From the NCBI GenBank assembly GCA_016125405.1, contig WGLW01000023.1:1-64000 (forward strand): a stretch of 64,000 nt of DNA, given 5' to 3'. The notes below the pieces were generated by a model. It did no database searches, was not told the DNA's origin, and saw nothing but the letters and a program-made list of their open reading frames with translations. Of the stretch, positions 24,606 to 33,603 are shown one piece after another. The first letter of the stretch is position 1. Each line of letters opens with the position of its first letter. Both the position numbers and the translations under genes were made by a program. The DNA comes from Alphaproteobacteria bacterium (GTDB taxonomy: Bacteria > Pseudomonadota > Alphaproteobacteria > Caulobacterales > Hyphomonadaceae).

Positions 24606-26975
24606 CTAGAAGACGCCCGTGATCGACATCGAGAACGTCCGCGGGCTCTGCGGCCGGAAGAAACCGATCCCATCGGGCTGCGGGAAGATGAACGCCAGCG
24701 TGTCCTCGTCGAAGATGTTGTCGACGTTCACCCGCAGCTTCACGTTCTTGAGCGGCCCAACGCCCATCCCATCGCCGAAGTCGACATAGCCGCTGACGAT
24801 GGTGAAGCCCTTGACGCTCTCCGAGTTGGTGTAGGTGCTGTATCGCTTGCCGGTGTATTTCGCCGACAGATTTCCGACGATCCAGCTTGTCGGCTCAACC
24901 GTCACCCCGGCCTGCACCGCCCACTCCGGGCTATCCGGCAGAAGCTTGCCGGCGATCGGAAGGTTCGGCTGGTCGTCCTGGAACTCCGAGTGGTTGTAGG
25001 TCACCGCGCCGTTGAAATATGCGTAGTTGTGCAGGAAGTACGGCTTCCAGGCGCCGGTCAGTTCGACGCCATAAGCCTTCACGCCGCCGACGTTCTGGTA
25101 ATAGGTCTCTGTGGCGCCGGTCTGGCCAGGCAGCGCGGAGCTGTAGGGTTCGATACGGTTGTCGAACTGCGTGTAATAGACCGAGACAGCCCCGTCGAAA
25201 TTGCCGCGCAACGTGCGCGCGCCAACCTCGAAGTTCTTGGACTTCTCGCCTTCAGGCGCCGGCGTCGCGACAACATTATTCGGCGCAATCGAGAACACGT
25301 CGTCCGCGCCCCGAGGCAGCGCGAAGTTCTCCGCATAGGAGGTAAAGAGCTGCTCGGTCGGCGTGATCTGGTAGACGACGCCGACCATCGGCAGGAAGTG
25401 GTCCTTGAACTTTGTCCCGACCGTCTGCGGTCCCCACCCACCGGTCGGCACGGTCGCAACCGTTGCATAATAGTCGTTGTAGTCCCGGTACCCGGAGAGC
25501 TGGTAGTCGATGGAAAGGGACTTCACGCCCAGTTCGACCTTCAGCTTGTCCGCCAGGAGGCTGATCGTGTCCTTGAGGAAGATCTGCGTCGTATCCCGCG
25601 TGGATGTGTAGTCCCGGCGGAAATACGTGACTTCATCGTAGAGAACGGCGCCCGACTGAACACCGCCCTCGTGGTTCAGTCGCTTCTGTGTCCGGTGATA
25701 ATCATCGGTCTCAAGCCACACGCCGGCTTCCAGCTCGTTGTTCGCGATCTCGTAATCGCCCTTCAGCACCACGCCTTTGCGGAATCCGCCGACGCCAGAG
25801 AGGCCGTACTCCACGCCTCTCGGCGCGGTCACGGGCAGGCCAGCCGCCGCCTCCGCCTCATAGCGGGCCCGCACGCTGCTGTAGCCCTCGGGCGAAACCC
25901 CGTAGCCGTCCTTGTCTTCATAATAGGCCGTCGCCGTCACGTGAGCGGCTTCGCCGATGTTCGTGGTGAAGGCGCCGCCGTAGAGCGAGTCGTTGCGGAT
26001 GTTCACGCGGTCGAGATACCAGTTCGTCGCCGCAGCGTAGGTGTATCCCGGCACGTTGTAGTCCGCGACATTGCCGAGCGTGCCAGGCGGCAGGGTTGCA
26101 GAATACCCGCAATCGCGCCCGCCCATGCCGTTGCCGCATGGCGCGCCGGATTCGTATTGCGCCTTCGACATGGTTGGCGAGTCATAGTCGTGGAAATCGT
26201 TCGAAACGTACTTGAACGACACGTAGGTATCGCTGTCCCAGGCGAACTTCATCTTGCCTTCGATGTGCTCGCGATCGATCGAGCCGCCGCCGCGCCACAG
26301 GTCGCTGTTGGTCTTGGACCGGCTGGCATAGGCCGAAAAGCCGCGAATATTGCCGGTCTCCAGCTTGATGAAGCTGCGGTTGAGGTTGAAGTCGCCGAAG
26401 GCCTGAGAAACCACGCCGCCAAATTCGTCCGACGGATCGATCGACTTGTATTCGACCACCGGGCCCAGTGAGGCGTAGCTCGGCTGGCTCACATCGCCTG
26501 CGCCCGGCGATGCGATCACCGCCCCGAGATTTTCGTTGTCGACATAGCGAAAGATCGGGCTGCCGCCGAAAGCATCGCTGCGGCCCATCGGAATGCCGTC
26601 GAGGACGAAGCCGATCTGGGCGAGGTTGAACGCGCGCACTGTAACCGAGTTTCCGAACTCATAGAGCCCCAGCGCGCCATCGGTCTGGACGTTGAAGCCC
26701 GGCAGGCTTTCCAGCATCTTCAGGCCAGAGATGCCTGCAGGCGCGGAGAGCAGTGCGTCTCGCGTTACGGCGACGGTGGCGGACGCCTTGTCGACGCCGA
26801 TCGCCTCATCCGCCTGGCTCAATCGCCGGCCGGTAATCACCACAACGTCACTGTTGGCTCCGGCCTGCGGACCGGAAGCCTCCTGCGCCTCAGCCGGCAA
26901 CCATCCCGCAATCGCCAACGCCGACGTGAACGCCAGCAGCGCCATGGTTCCTGTTCGTCTTCTCATCCCCGTCAT
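24606..26975 (-). CDS. TonB-dependent outer-membrane receptor
   Basis: 789 residues: a signal peptide (cleavage near WLPAEAQEA), a plug domain (ALLSAPAGISGLKMLESLPG, VTVRAFNLAQIGFVLDGIPM), and a 22-strand barrel ending in an aromatic C-terminus (FSMSITGVF). It imports a ligand with energy from TonB; the ligand is unknown. It sits in the block of host genes between the capsid and gp6 genes of the GTA remnant and converges on the TrmO-like gene four bases away. Confidence 0.92.
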   Translation of the reverse strand: MTGMRRRTGTMALLAFTSALAIAGWLPAEAQEASGPQAGANSDVVVITGRRLSQADEAIGVDKASATVAVTRDALLSAPAGISGLKMLESLPGFNVQTDGALGLYEFGNSVTVRAFNLAQIGFVLDGIPMGRSDAFGGSPIFRYVDNENLGAVIASPGAGDVSQPSYASLGPVVEYKSIDPSDEFGGVVSQAFGDFNLNRSFIKLETGNIRGFSAYASRSKTNSDLWRGGGSIDREHIEGKMKFAWDSDTYVSFKYVSNDFHDYDSPTMSKAQYESGAPCGNGMGGRDCGYSATLPPGTLGNVADYNVPGYTYAAATNWYLDRVNIRNDSLYGGAFTTNIGEAAHVTATAYYEDKDGYGVSPEGYSSVRARYEAEAAAGLPVTAPRGVEYGLSGVGGFRKGVVLKGDYEIANNELEAGVWLETDDYHRTQKRLNHEGGVQSGAVLYDEVTYFRRDYTSTRDTTQIFLKDTISLLADKLKVELGVKSLSIDYQLSGYRDYNDYYATVATVPTGGWGPQTVGTKFKDHFLPMVGVVYQITPTEQLFTSYAENFALPRGADDVFSIAPNNVVATPAPEGEKSKNFEVGARTLRGNFDGAVSVYYTQFDNRIEPYSSALPGQTGATETYYQNVGGVKAYGVELTGAWKPYFLHNYAYFNGAVTYNHSEFQDDQPNLPIAGKLLPDSPEWAVQAGVTVEPTSWIVGNLSAKYTGKRYSTYTNSESVKGFTIVSGYVDFGDGMGVGPLKNVKLRVNVDNIFDEDTLAFIFPQPDGIGFFRPQSPRTFSMSITGVF

Positions 26976-27168
26976 TGCAGTCCCTCTCGTACTTTGCCGT
27001 CAGCCCTTCGTTACAATCGAAGGACGCCGACGTGCGGACTCAAGGAACGGGGCGGCTTTGCGCAGGTCTTTTGGAGGATTGCTTTGCCGCGACGCACAAA
27101 AGCGGCAAAACGCCTATCAATCCAGCGCGTGCGGCCCCGGCGCCAGTCACGCCGGTGGCCGCATATCC

Positions 27169-28257
27169 TCAGCTCGCCGCGAACTTCATCACCTTGATGG
27201 CGTCGAAGTTCTGCACGCCGCCGCCCACGCGCTTGATCGTGTGGAACAACACGTAGGGCTTGATCGAACAGGGATCGCGCAGCACGCGCGCGCCCTGCCG
27301 GTCGACGATCAGGTAGCCGCGCCGGAAATCGCCGAAGGCGATGGCGTAGGCGTCCGAGGCGATATCCGGCATGTCCTCGATCCCGGTCACGGGATACCCC
27401 ATGATCGACGCCGCATCGCCGCCGACGCCCGGCCGCCAGATATAGTTGCCGTCGCCGTCCTTCAGCTTCCGCACCGCCGAAACCGCCCTTCGATTCATCA
27501 CGAACCGCGCATTGGGCCGGAACTGCGATTTCAGCGCATAGACGAGGTCGATCAGCTTGTCTGCGGGATTGCTTGAGGCGAAGGCGCCGTCGGCGCCCGA
27601 CAGCACAAAGCCGATCTTGTCCCAGGCATGGCTCGCATCACCGATCATTGTGTAGCTCAGGAAGCCCTTTGGCTTGTTCGACCCATCGCCGGAAACGAAC
27701 GCGGCGGATTCCTGCGCAGCGAAGGAAGCGTCCACCTCTTCAGCCAGCCACTCGTCGACGTCGGCATAGGCGTCGTCGAGCAGGGTCTGCGTCGCGGCCG
27801 GCATCGCGTAGAGCTCCGCGGCCGGGAATTCCAGAAGATCGAGCGTTGGCGCCGTGGTTTCTGTGCGAGACCCGGTTTCAGCGGCCCAGGCGGACGCCGC
27901 CCCAAGGCTTACCGGCTTCCGGAAGACGGTGGATGACGTCTGCCGCACGGACGCGATCTGCCGCATCGGCGAGGAGGCCATCAACCGCGCCTCGATCAGT
28001 CGGTCGAGTTCCGGCGGGGCGACATAGCCGCCCTGGTTCTCGGTGCCCTGCGTCAGCGCCTTGAGGTCGAGGCGGGCAAGACCACTGTCGTCGCCCTTGC
28101 GCAGATAGGCCCCCCAGGCCGACTTGTGCTCGGGATCGCCCACGCGCGGATCGTTGGCGGCCTTCAGCGCCTCGAAGGCTGTCATCATTTCGCGCGTAAG
28201 CTCGCGCACGTCGCCGGTCACGCCGGCTGGCGCGCTCATCTTGGTCTCGATTGTCAT
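27169..28257 (-). CDS. HK97-type major capsid protein (GTA gp5-like)
   Basis: 362 residues with the HK97 fold pattern: a charged N-terminal helix (DVRELTREMMTAFEALKAAN), LTQGTENQGGYVAPPELDRL, AAETGSRTETTAPTLDLLEF, SGDGSNKPKGFLSY, NARFVMNRRAVSAVRKLKDG, IMGYPVTGIEDMPDIA and YVLFHTIKRVGGGV. This is the shell protein of the GTA head. The ATG at 28257 is chosen by family length; the frame runs to 28539 through another reading. The gene is intact. Downstream is an inserted TonB receptor. Confidence 0.92.
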   Translation of the reverse strand: MTIETKMSAPAGVTGDVRELTREMMTAFEALKAANDPRVGDPEHKSAWGAYLRKGDDSGLARLDLKALTQGTENQGGYVAPPELDRLIEARLMASSPMRQIASVRQTSSTVFRKPVSLGAASAWAAETGSRTETTAPTLDLLEFPAAELYAMPAATQTLLDDAYADVDEWLAEEVDASFAAQESAAFVSGDGSNKPKGFLSYTMIGDASHAWDKIGFVLSGADGAFASSNPADKLIDLVYALKSQFRPNARFVMNRRAVSAVRKLKDGDGNYIWRPGVGGDAASIMGYPVTGIEDMPDIASDAYAIAFGDFRRGYLIVDRQGARVLRDPCSIKPYVLFHTIKRVGGGVQNFDAIKVMKFAAS

Positions 28258-28334
28258 GGAGTGTCCTTTGGTTGGTTCGTGCGGGCCGCAGCCCTTCGCC
28301 CGGGCGCGCCTGCCGCGGGCGAAGGAGCCGCCGT

Positions 28335-28546
28335 CTAGAGGTTTGTGCTCACCGCATCGAGGAGGTCCTTGCCGAAGGGCACGGCGATGCTGCGCAGGGC
28401 GACATCTCCAGCGAGGTCTTGGACGATTTGGCGAACGTGGCGACCGCTGCGCCAAGCTGCTGGGCGAATGTCCGCTGCTCGTCACGGGTGAGGTTGGCGA
28501 CCTGTTCGAGAAGCGTCGCAACGAGGCCGGCGAAATCAATCTTCAT
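28335..28546 (-). pseudogene. Small helical protein gene with a probable frameshift
   Basis: An ATG at 28546 with a GGAGTCC stretch before it starts MKIDFAGLVATLLEQVANLT, a convincing amphipathic beginning. After about residue 36 the frame becomes Ser/Pro/Cys-rich (EMSPCAASPCPSARTS) and stops at 28349. The neighbouring frame over the same bases reads VRQIVQDLAGDVALRSIAVP and stops at 28335, which looks more like protein. A one-base slip near 28440 is the simplest reading. No family recognised; it lies between the prohead protease and the capsid gene. Confidence 0.45.
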
Positions 28547-28671
28547 GTTGGAGTCCTTTCGATGCTTCACGCATGACCCATCGATCCGGCGCCGCGAAGC
28601 GAAGCGCTGGTCGGAAACGTCAAATCAGGATCGTGGGGCAGGCGCCGGCCCGGCGCGCTCGCCCTAAAAGC

Positions 28672-28700
28672 AAAGGGCGCGCCTTACAGGCGCGCCCTTT
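28672..28700. terminator. Strong hairpin, likely terminator
   Basis: AAAGGGCGCGCC (28672-28683) pairs exactly with GGCGCGCCCTTT (28689-28700) around a five-base loop. The stem is flanked by A-rich sequence on one side and CTTT on the other, so it may work in the minus direction, 30 bases after the stop of the secreted-protein gene at 28731. Confidence 0.65.
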
Positions 28701-28730
28701 CAGAAAGTCAGCCGATTGGCCAGAAGCGGA

Positions 28731-29804
28731 TCAGCCGCCCTCGCCGCCGCCCTCGCCATCGCGCGGGATCACGACGCCGGCGCCGATACCCGGCCCCATG
28801 GTCGGCGTGATGCCCTTGGCCTCAAGCTCGCGTGCGCCAGCCAGAATGCCCTTCATGGCGTAGTTGCCTTCATGGCAGGCGTACTCGTAAAGCGGCTCGC
28901 CCTGGTTGAGCGCTTCTTCGCCCTTCCACGTCTGCGAATAGAGCGTCGGGTCGGTGACCTCGAACTGGTAGAGGACCTGCTTCTCGTTCCAGCGCGAGAA
29001 GCGCTCGATCAGCTTGCCCTTGTCGGTGATCAGCGCGCGCTGTTCCGGATTCGGGTTCACCGTCTCCACCACCAGCGTGTCGCCCTCATACCAGCCCACG
29101 GAATCGCCGGCCCATTTCGGGATCACGGCCGGGTTGTGCGCCTTGGCTGCTTCGGCGGGACCCGCCACGATCGGAATGATCCGCGCCTCGTGCGCCATCT
29201 CGACTTCGATCATCACGGCGTTCGGCGCCTGAACGATCTGGAAGGTGTTGTTGTACATGCCGTTCTGCATCACAGGTCCGGCCGAACCCGAGAAGCTCAT
29301 CAGGCAGCGTTCCGCGAGCGGACGCGTTTCCGGGCCGTCGAAGTTCGCAGCCGCGTAGCCGCCCTTGCGCGCCGCATCGCCCTTGTAGGGGATCCGTCCT
29401 GACGGCGGGTCGGTGATCCAGGACGAGCGGTATTCGCCGCGCACCATCGCCAGCGATTTGCCCGGATCGATCCAGTAGGCGTTGTAGCCGCGGTCGGCGT
29501 TTTTGTCCTCGAGCACCTTGGTGTTGTTCGGGTCCTCGCCATTCGTCGCCTGGTCCTGCTTGGAGAGCACGATCAGCACGTTGCGGTTCACGATCTTCTT
29601 GGCCTCGTCCTCCGTCACCACAAGCGACTTCACGCCGCCGGGCCGTTGCAGGCTGGTGATCGAGGTGTTGTTCCAGAAGCCCTGAAGGTCGGGACGGCCG
29701 TCCTTCATGTGCGGCACGGAATATCCCGGCGCAGACTGCGCAAAGGCGTCGCCGGCAAACGCGACGGCCGCAAGCGCTGCGCCCGCCATCAAGCTGAGTT
29801 TCAT
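28731..29804 (-). CDS. Secreted protein of unknown function (DGRPDLQGFW type)
   Basis: 357 residues with a signal peptide (MKLSLMAGAALAAVAFAGDA) followed by HMKDGRPDLQGFWNNTSI. This DG.PDL.G.WNN start is common in a family of secreted proteins of sphingomonads and Hyphomonadaceae that has no known function. Two Cys (ERCLMSF, EYACHEG) may form a disulfide. The C-terminus is Gly/Glu-rich. It lies between prohead protease and capsid genes and has its own downstream hairpin. Confidence 0.8.
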   Translation of the reverse strand: MKLSLMAGAALAAVAFAGDAFAQSAPGYSVPHMKDGRPDLQGFWNNTSITSLQRPGGVKSLVVTEDEAKKIVNRNVLIVLSKQDQATNGEDPNNTKVLEDKNADRGYNAYWIDPGKSLAMVRGEYRSSWITDPPSGRIPYKGDAARKGGYAAANFDGPETRPLAERCLMSFSGSAGPVMQNGMYNNTFQIVQAPNAVMIEVEMAHEARIIPIVAGPAEAAKAHNPAVIPKWAGDSVGWYEGDTLVVETVNPNPEQRALITDKGKLIERFSRWNEKQVLYQFEVTDPTLYSQTWKGEEALNQGEPLYEYACHEGNYAMKGILAGARELEAKGITPTMGPGIGAGVVIPRDGEGGGEGG

Positions 29805-29899
29805 GAGCGAAGCCTCCTCAAGGGCCCCATTCGCTGCCGTGGGGCGTCCCTGCTTCGAAGCTTACGCGAGCGTCAGGCCGACGCAAGCCTACCCCAGCG

Positions 29900-30337
29900 T
29901 CAGGCCGCCAGCACGATTTGGCGAGCCGGCCCGCTCGCCCGGAACCGGGCCGCAGGCGCCATCGGGGTCGAGACCAGCGACACCTCCCTCAGTTCGATCT
30001 CCCGCAACTCCCGTCCGCCGCCGATCCGTGGCCGCCAGTCCCGTGCGATGAACCCGATCGACAGGCCATCCAGACCCTGCTCCGCGATCATCTTCCGGGC
30101 GGCGCGTCCCGCCGCCGTCGTGGTCGTCACCAGCCCCCGCACAAAAAGGCCTCGCCCGTCCTCGCGGATCGTCGTCCACGAACCTGCGGCGCGTCCGGAA
30201 ACATGCTGGAACAGCATCGGCACCTCGCCGCCTTTCGCCAGCGACCGCGTGAAGGCGCCCGGCCGGACAACGTCGCCGGCCAGGTCGGCCGCGCCAAAGA
30301 TCGAAGCGTAGCCTTCGATCAGCACCGCCTCGTCCAT
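29900..30337 (-). CDS. Prohead maturation protease, HK97 family (GTA gp4-like)
   Basis: 145 residues of the HK97 prohead protease fold: VLIEGYASIFGAADLAGDVV, GAFTRSLAKG, PMLFQHVSGRAAGSW with the candidate catalytic His, GLVTTTTAAGRAARKMI, GLSIGFIARDWR with a candidate Ser, and EIELREVSLVSTPM. It cleaves the capsid protein during head assembly. The ATG at 30337 overlaps the stop of the small membrane protein (TGATG). The frame is intact. Confidence 0.9.
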   Translation of the reverse strand: MDEAVLIEGYASIFGAADLAGDVVRPGAFTRSLAKGGEVPMLFQHVSGRAAGSWTTIREDGRGLFVRGLVTTTTAAGRAARKMIAEQGLDGLSIGFIARDWRPRIGGGRELREIELREVSLVSTPMAPAARFRASGPARQIVLAA

Positions 30338-30561
30338 CAGCGCGCTCCGTCCAGCTTCTTCTCGATCCGGGACAATTGCGCCGAGGCCAGTTCGAGCCGC
30401 ACCTCCATCCGCGCCATCCGCTCGTCGAGCCCCGACTGCGCCGCCACCCGGCCTTCGACCTCGGAGAGACGCTGCGAGGCTTCGCCCGCCCAGACCAGCG
30501 CGCCCGCCGCTTCCATCGCCATCGCGAAGAGAACCGCGACCGTCACCTTCTTCTCCACCAT
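30337..30561 (-). CDS. Small membrane/coiled-coil protein in GTA gp3.5 position
   Basis: 74 residues: one membrane segment (VEKKVTVAVLFAMAMEAAGA, about residues 2-24) and a heptad-like helix (LSEVEGRVAAQSGLDERM and RLELASAQLSRIEKKLDG). GTA clusters carry a small gene of this kind between portal and protease. GGAGAGGAGC lies before the ATG at 30561. Its stop overlaps the protease start. Function unknown; a scaffold role is only a guess. Confidence 0.65.
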   Translation of the reverse strand: MVEKKVTVAVLFAMAMEAAGALVWAGEASQRLSEVEGRVAAQSGLDERMARMEVRLELASAQLSRIEKKLDGAR

Positions 30562-30661
30562 GATTTTTCCGCTCCTCTCCATTTTGAAACTGGCGCGGCC
30601 TTGCATGTGATGCTAAAGCCTCAGTCATCCCGGGCTGGTGGGCGTCGGTCGGGAGATCTCC

Positions 30662-31333
30662 ATGAAACAGGTCAAGCGAGCGAGCACCGTCACGGTGCGC
30701 AGCCTGCTGTCGGGCGGCCAGCGTTTCGCCGCGCCGCCGCTCAGCCGCGGATACGCCTGGGGCGCTCCTGAACTGGCGCATCTCCTGCTCGACCTCGAAG
30801 AACTCGCCAGGCAGGGCCCCGCCAAAGGCCGCGACTCAGGCCGCCTTTATCTGGGATCCGTCATGCTTGGCCGCAGCCACGACGGCGCGCGACCGGTGAT
30901 CGACGGCCAGCAACGCCTCGCCGCGCTTGTACTTATCCTTGCGACGATCCGCGACCGCCTGCCGGGCGGCGGCGAACGCCGGAAAATCCAGAACCTGCTT
31001 GTCCGCAAGCGCTGGGGCGGCGGCGGCTCGATGCGCCTGCGCCTTCGCGGCGGCGACAACGAATGGTTTGGCCGGCATGTGGTTTTTCCCGGCGCCACGC
31101 TGCGGCTGCCCGATGAGGCGCCGGAAGGCGGACCCGAACGTTTGCTGGCCTCCGCCCGTTTCCTGGGCCGCTCCTTCAGCGGCAAGCCGGTCGCCGAGCT
31201 TCGCACGCTGGCGTCGGCGCTGCTGGATGCAACCGCGGTAGTGCTTGTCCAGGCCATCGACGAGCGTGACGAGCATCGGCTCAACGACGTCCGCAAGTCG
31301 CGGGCCTTCGCCGCTCCGGTCCACGCCGAATAA
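30662..31333 (+). CDS. DUF262 (GmrS/ParB-like) domain protein, short form
   Basis: 223 residues matching only the N-terminal part of DUF262 proteins: SLLSGGQRFAAPPLSRGYAW, LAHLLLDLEEL, YLGSVMLGRS and the signature VIDGQQRLAALVLILATI (DGQQR). Full DUF262/DUF1524 proteins such as GmrSD or BrxU-type nucleases are 500-700 residues and have an HNH half; that half is absent. The protein ends shortly after a possible LND segment (HRLNDVRKSR), six bases before the convergent DUF389 gene. GGGAG precedes the ATG. It could be a truncated defence gene or a regulatory short form. Confidence 0.7.
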   Translation: MKQVKRASTVTVRSLLSGGQRFAAPPLSRGYAWGAPELAHLLLDLEELARQGPAKGRDSGRLYLGSVMLGRSHDGARPVIDGQQRLAALVLILATIRDRLPGGGERRKIQNLLVRKRWGGGGSMRLRLRGGDNEWFGRHVVFPGATLRLPDEAPEGGPERLLASARFLGRSFSGKPVAELRTLASALLDATAVVLVQAIDERDEHRLNDVRKSRAFAAPVHAE

Positions 31334-31339
31334 CCGTCG

Positions 31340-32356
31340 TCAGTTTCTGACCGGATTGTCCGGCATCACGTTGATCGGGGTCAGAAGAACGATCGCCAGC
31401 GCCGCCGCCAGGAACACGGCGAGCACGGCAAAGCTGATCAGCCGCGCGCGCGCCGCCGAGCGGTTTTCCAGCCACGTCCGCGGGCGCACGCGCTTCCAGA
31501 AGTAGACGCCTTGCGAGGCCAGCATGATGCAGATCACGTTGACGCCCAGCAGCAGCAGCGCTCGCCCGGAAAAGCCCCAGTGCTGCGCGCCGGCAAAAAG
31601 GCCGCTCGCCGCTGCCGGCGGCAACAGCGCCACCGCCACCATGACGCCGACCAGCGCCGTCGATCCGCCGCTCACCACCGAGAGCGCGGCCGCAACGCCC
31701 GCCGCCAGCGCCAGCGCGATGGAATCGACGCCAACCACCGTCCGCCGCATCAGCTCGGTGCTGTTGTAGTCGATATCCATGAACGTCCCCAGCAACGCAG
31801 ACGCCGCCAGCCCCACACCCAGTCCCGTGAGCGCCGCACGCCCCGCCGTGACAATCAGCTTCCGGTCGCCAAGCGTCGCGCCCAGCGTCACCGCCAGGAT
31901 CGGACCCAGAAGCGGCGCGATCACCATGGCGCCGATCACCACCGCCACGTTGTCGGAGTTCAGCCCGATCGCCGCCACGATGGTCGAGGCCAGCGTCAGG
32001 ACGAAGAAATTGACGCCCAGCTTCGCGCCGGCGGAAATGTCGCTGTAAATTTCCTCCCGCAGCGCGCTGTCGCGTCCTTCCTTCTGTTTTCGTTGTTCGT
32101 CCTTGTCCTCTTCCGGCTTGGGCGCCGTGGCCTCCACCGGCAGCACGATGATCCGCCAGGCGCCGTGCCGCTCGCAGATGTTCTGCAGCGCGTCCACGAG
32201 GTCCTGCGCCGTATTCGTCGCAAAGAAGACATGCGCCACCCGATTCCCGTCCGATGTCGGGTCCGCAATGCGGAAATGGGTCGGATCGGCGTTCATGATC
32301 GCCGCCCGGACTTCATCGGACCGCGAGGAGGGATAAGTCACTTCGATCAGTCGCAT
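31340..32356 (-). CDS. DUF389 membrane protein (TIGR00341 family)
   Basis: 338 residues: an N-terminal soluble domain (MRLIEVTYPSSRSDEVRAAI), a charged linker (EEDKDEQRKQKEGRD), then six or more membrane helices with the family core VVIGAMVIAPLLGPILAVTL. Function is not known; transport has been suggested for the family. Its ATG at 32356 lies inside the last codons of the disrupted portal frame, a ten-base overlap, so the insertion joint lies at the exact 3' end of the portal gene. Confidence 0.9.
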   Translation of the reverse strand: MRLIEVTYPSSRSDEVRAAIMNADPTHFRIADPTSDGNRVAHVFFATNTAQDLVDALQNICERHGAWRIIVLPVEATAPKPEEDKDEQRKQKEGRDSALREEIYSDISAGAKLGVNFFVLTLASTIVAAIGLNSDNVAVVIGAMVIAPLLGPILAVTLGATLGDRKLIVTAGRAALTGLGVGLAASALLGTFMDIDYNSTELMRRTVVGVDSIALALAAGVAAALSVVSGGSTALVGVMVAVALLPPAAASGLFAGAQHWGFSGRALLLLGVNVICIMLASQGVYFWKRVRPRTWLENRSAARARLISFAVLAVFLAAALAIVLLTPINVMPDNPVRN

Positions 32357-33489
32357 CGTGTGGAAGTGTTCCGTTGCAGCCGTCGGGCAAGCCATTGGCC
32401 CAACCCCGCCATCCTGCGCTTCTCTTCCACGGTGAGAAAGCTCGCCGCATCGATCCGCGCCCATTGGGCCGCCTGATCTTCCTGGAATGCGGGTATGCCG
32501 CTGAGGTCCGGCGTCAGCGACCCGCCCACGCGATCCTTCAGTCACCCCGTGATCGCCCGCGCCGCGCGGTTCACCAGCGGCAACACCGTCATCCGCCAGA
32601 AGGCCGTATTGGCCTCGCGGTAATTTGCGTAGGTCGCATCGCCGGGAATCCCCAGCAGCATTGGCGGAACGCCGAACACCAGCGCAATCTCGCGCGCCGC
32701 CTGATGGCGCGCCTCGATGAAATCCATGTCGGCGGGCGTAAGTCCCATCGGCTTCCAGTCGAGCCCGCCCTGCAGCACCACCGGCCGCCCGGCGTTGGCC
32801 GCGCCGGAAAACGACCGCTCCAGATCCTCGCGCAAATCCGTGAGCTGGTCCTCGGTCAGCTGGTCGGCGCCGGAATAGATCAGCGCGCCGGAGGGCCGGG
32901 CGGCGTTGTCGATCAGCGCCTTGGCCCACGCCCCGCCGGCGTTGTAGATGTCCACCGCCCGCGCGGCGGCCTCCAGCGGCGACTGGCCCTCATAGTCGTC
33001 GGCCGGATGAAACAGCCTGAGGTGCAGGACCGGCAGGAACCCGTCCGCCTCGCGCGCGATCCGCCGGATGTCGGCGCCCACGCGATGCTCCCAGGCCAGC
33101 GGCCATCCGCGTGGCCCTTTCGGCGGCCGCATGCGGTCGGGTCGCAGCCCGTGAAGCTCCCGCACCTCGCCATCCAGCGAGACGGCTTCAAGAAAGGCGT
33201 CGCCGCTGATCGCCAGGTGACCGTAGAAGCCCTCCATCAGGTCGGGGCCAGCCTGATCGCGGTTCGGATGGGCGATCAGGCGCGCCAGCCGCCCGTCCGC
33301 ATCGTCGGATCGAAAGGGCACCGACGCCGCCGCCTCGGCGATCAGGCGCACGCAGCGATAGCCCACCGCATTGCGCTCGAACCCCTCGCGAAGCCGGGCC
33401 CCTGCGCCCGACCACTGCGCCGCGCGCAGGTCCGAAAGCGCCACAAGCGGGGCGGTCGATTTGGCCTCCCGTTTCCTGAAGAGATTCAT
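32347..33489 (-). pseudogene. GTA portal protein (gp3-like) with in-frame stop
   Basis: The HK97-type portal frame begins MNLFRKREAKSTAPLVALSD at 33489 and keeps family segments FERNAVGYRCVRLIAEAAAS, GQSPLEAAARAVDIYN, GVPPMLLGIPGDATYANYRE and WRMTVLPLVNRAARAITG. It then meets TGA at 32542-32544. The same frame continues past it: LKDRVGGSLTPDLSGIPAFQ, then WARIDAASFLTVEEKRRMAG, to 32347. That tail is the normal portal C-terminus, and a Trp (TGG) is expected at the stop. One base change (T for C on the plus strand at 32542) explains it. Product would be 315 instead of about 380 residues. Confidence 0.85.
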
Positions 33490-33603
33490 GCCTGAAGTCC
33501 TGTGCAGGTGTTGTCTTGCTGTATCGCGCGCCCTTCGCCGCATTGACCGCGAAGCCAACTGCCCCCAGCTTGGCCGGTAGCACCGCAGCAGAGGACCTCG
33601 CCG

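Noticed and set aside
24990-26471. 493-codon open frame on the plus strand
   Set aside because: Antisense of the TonB receptor; Arg/Val-rich with no recognisable domain.
27083-27109. Inverted repeat TTTGCCGC / GCGGCAAA upstream of the TonB receptor and after the capsid gene
   Set aside because: Arms are only eight bases, there is no T run, and no second copy was seen, so I could not assign it as terminator or operator.
26976-27168. Cobalamin or other riboswitch before the TonB receptor
   Set aside because: The conserved box (GCCACTG) was not found on the correct strand, and no other riboswitch core was seen.
32542-32544. TGA in the portal as a selenocysteine codon
   Set aside because: No selenocysteine hairpin is evident after it, and the family has a Trp here, not a Cys.
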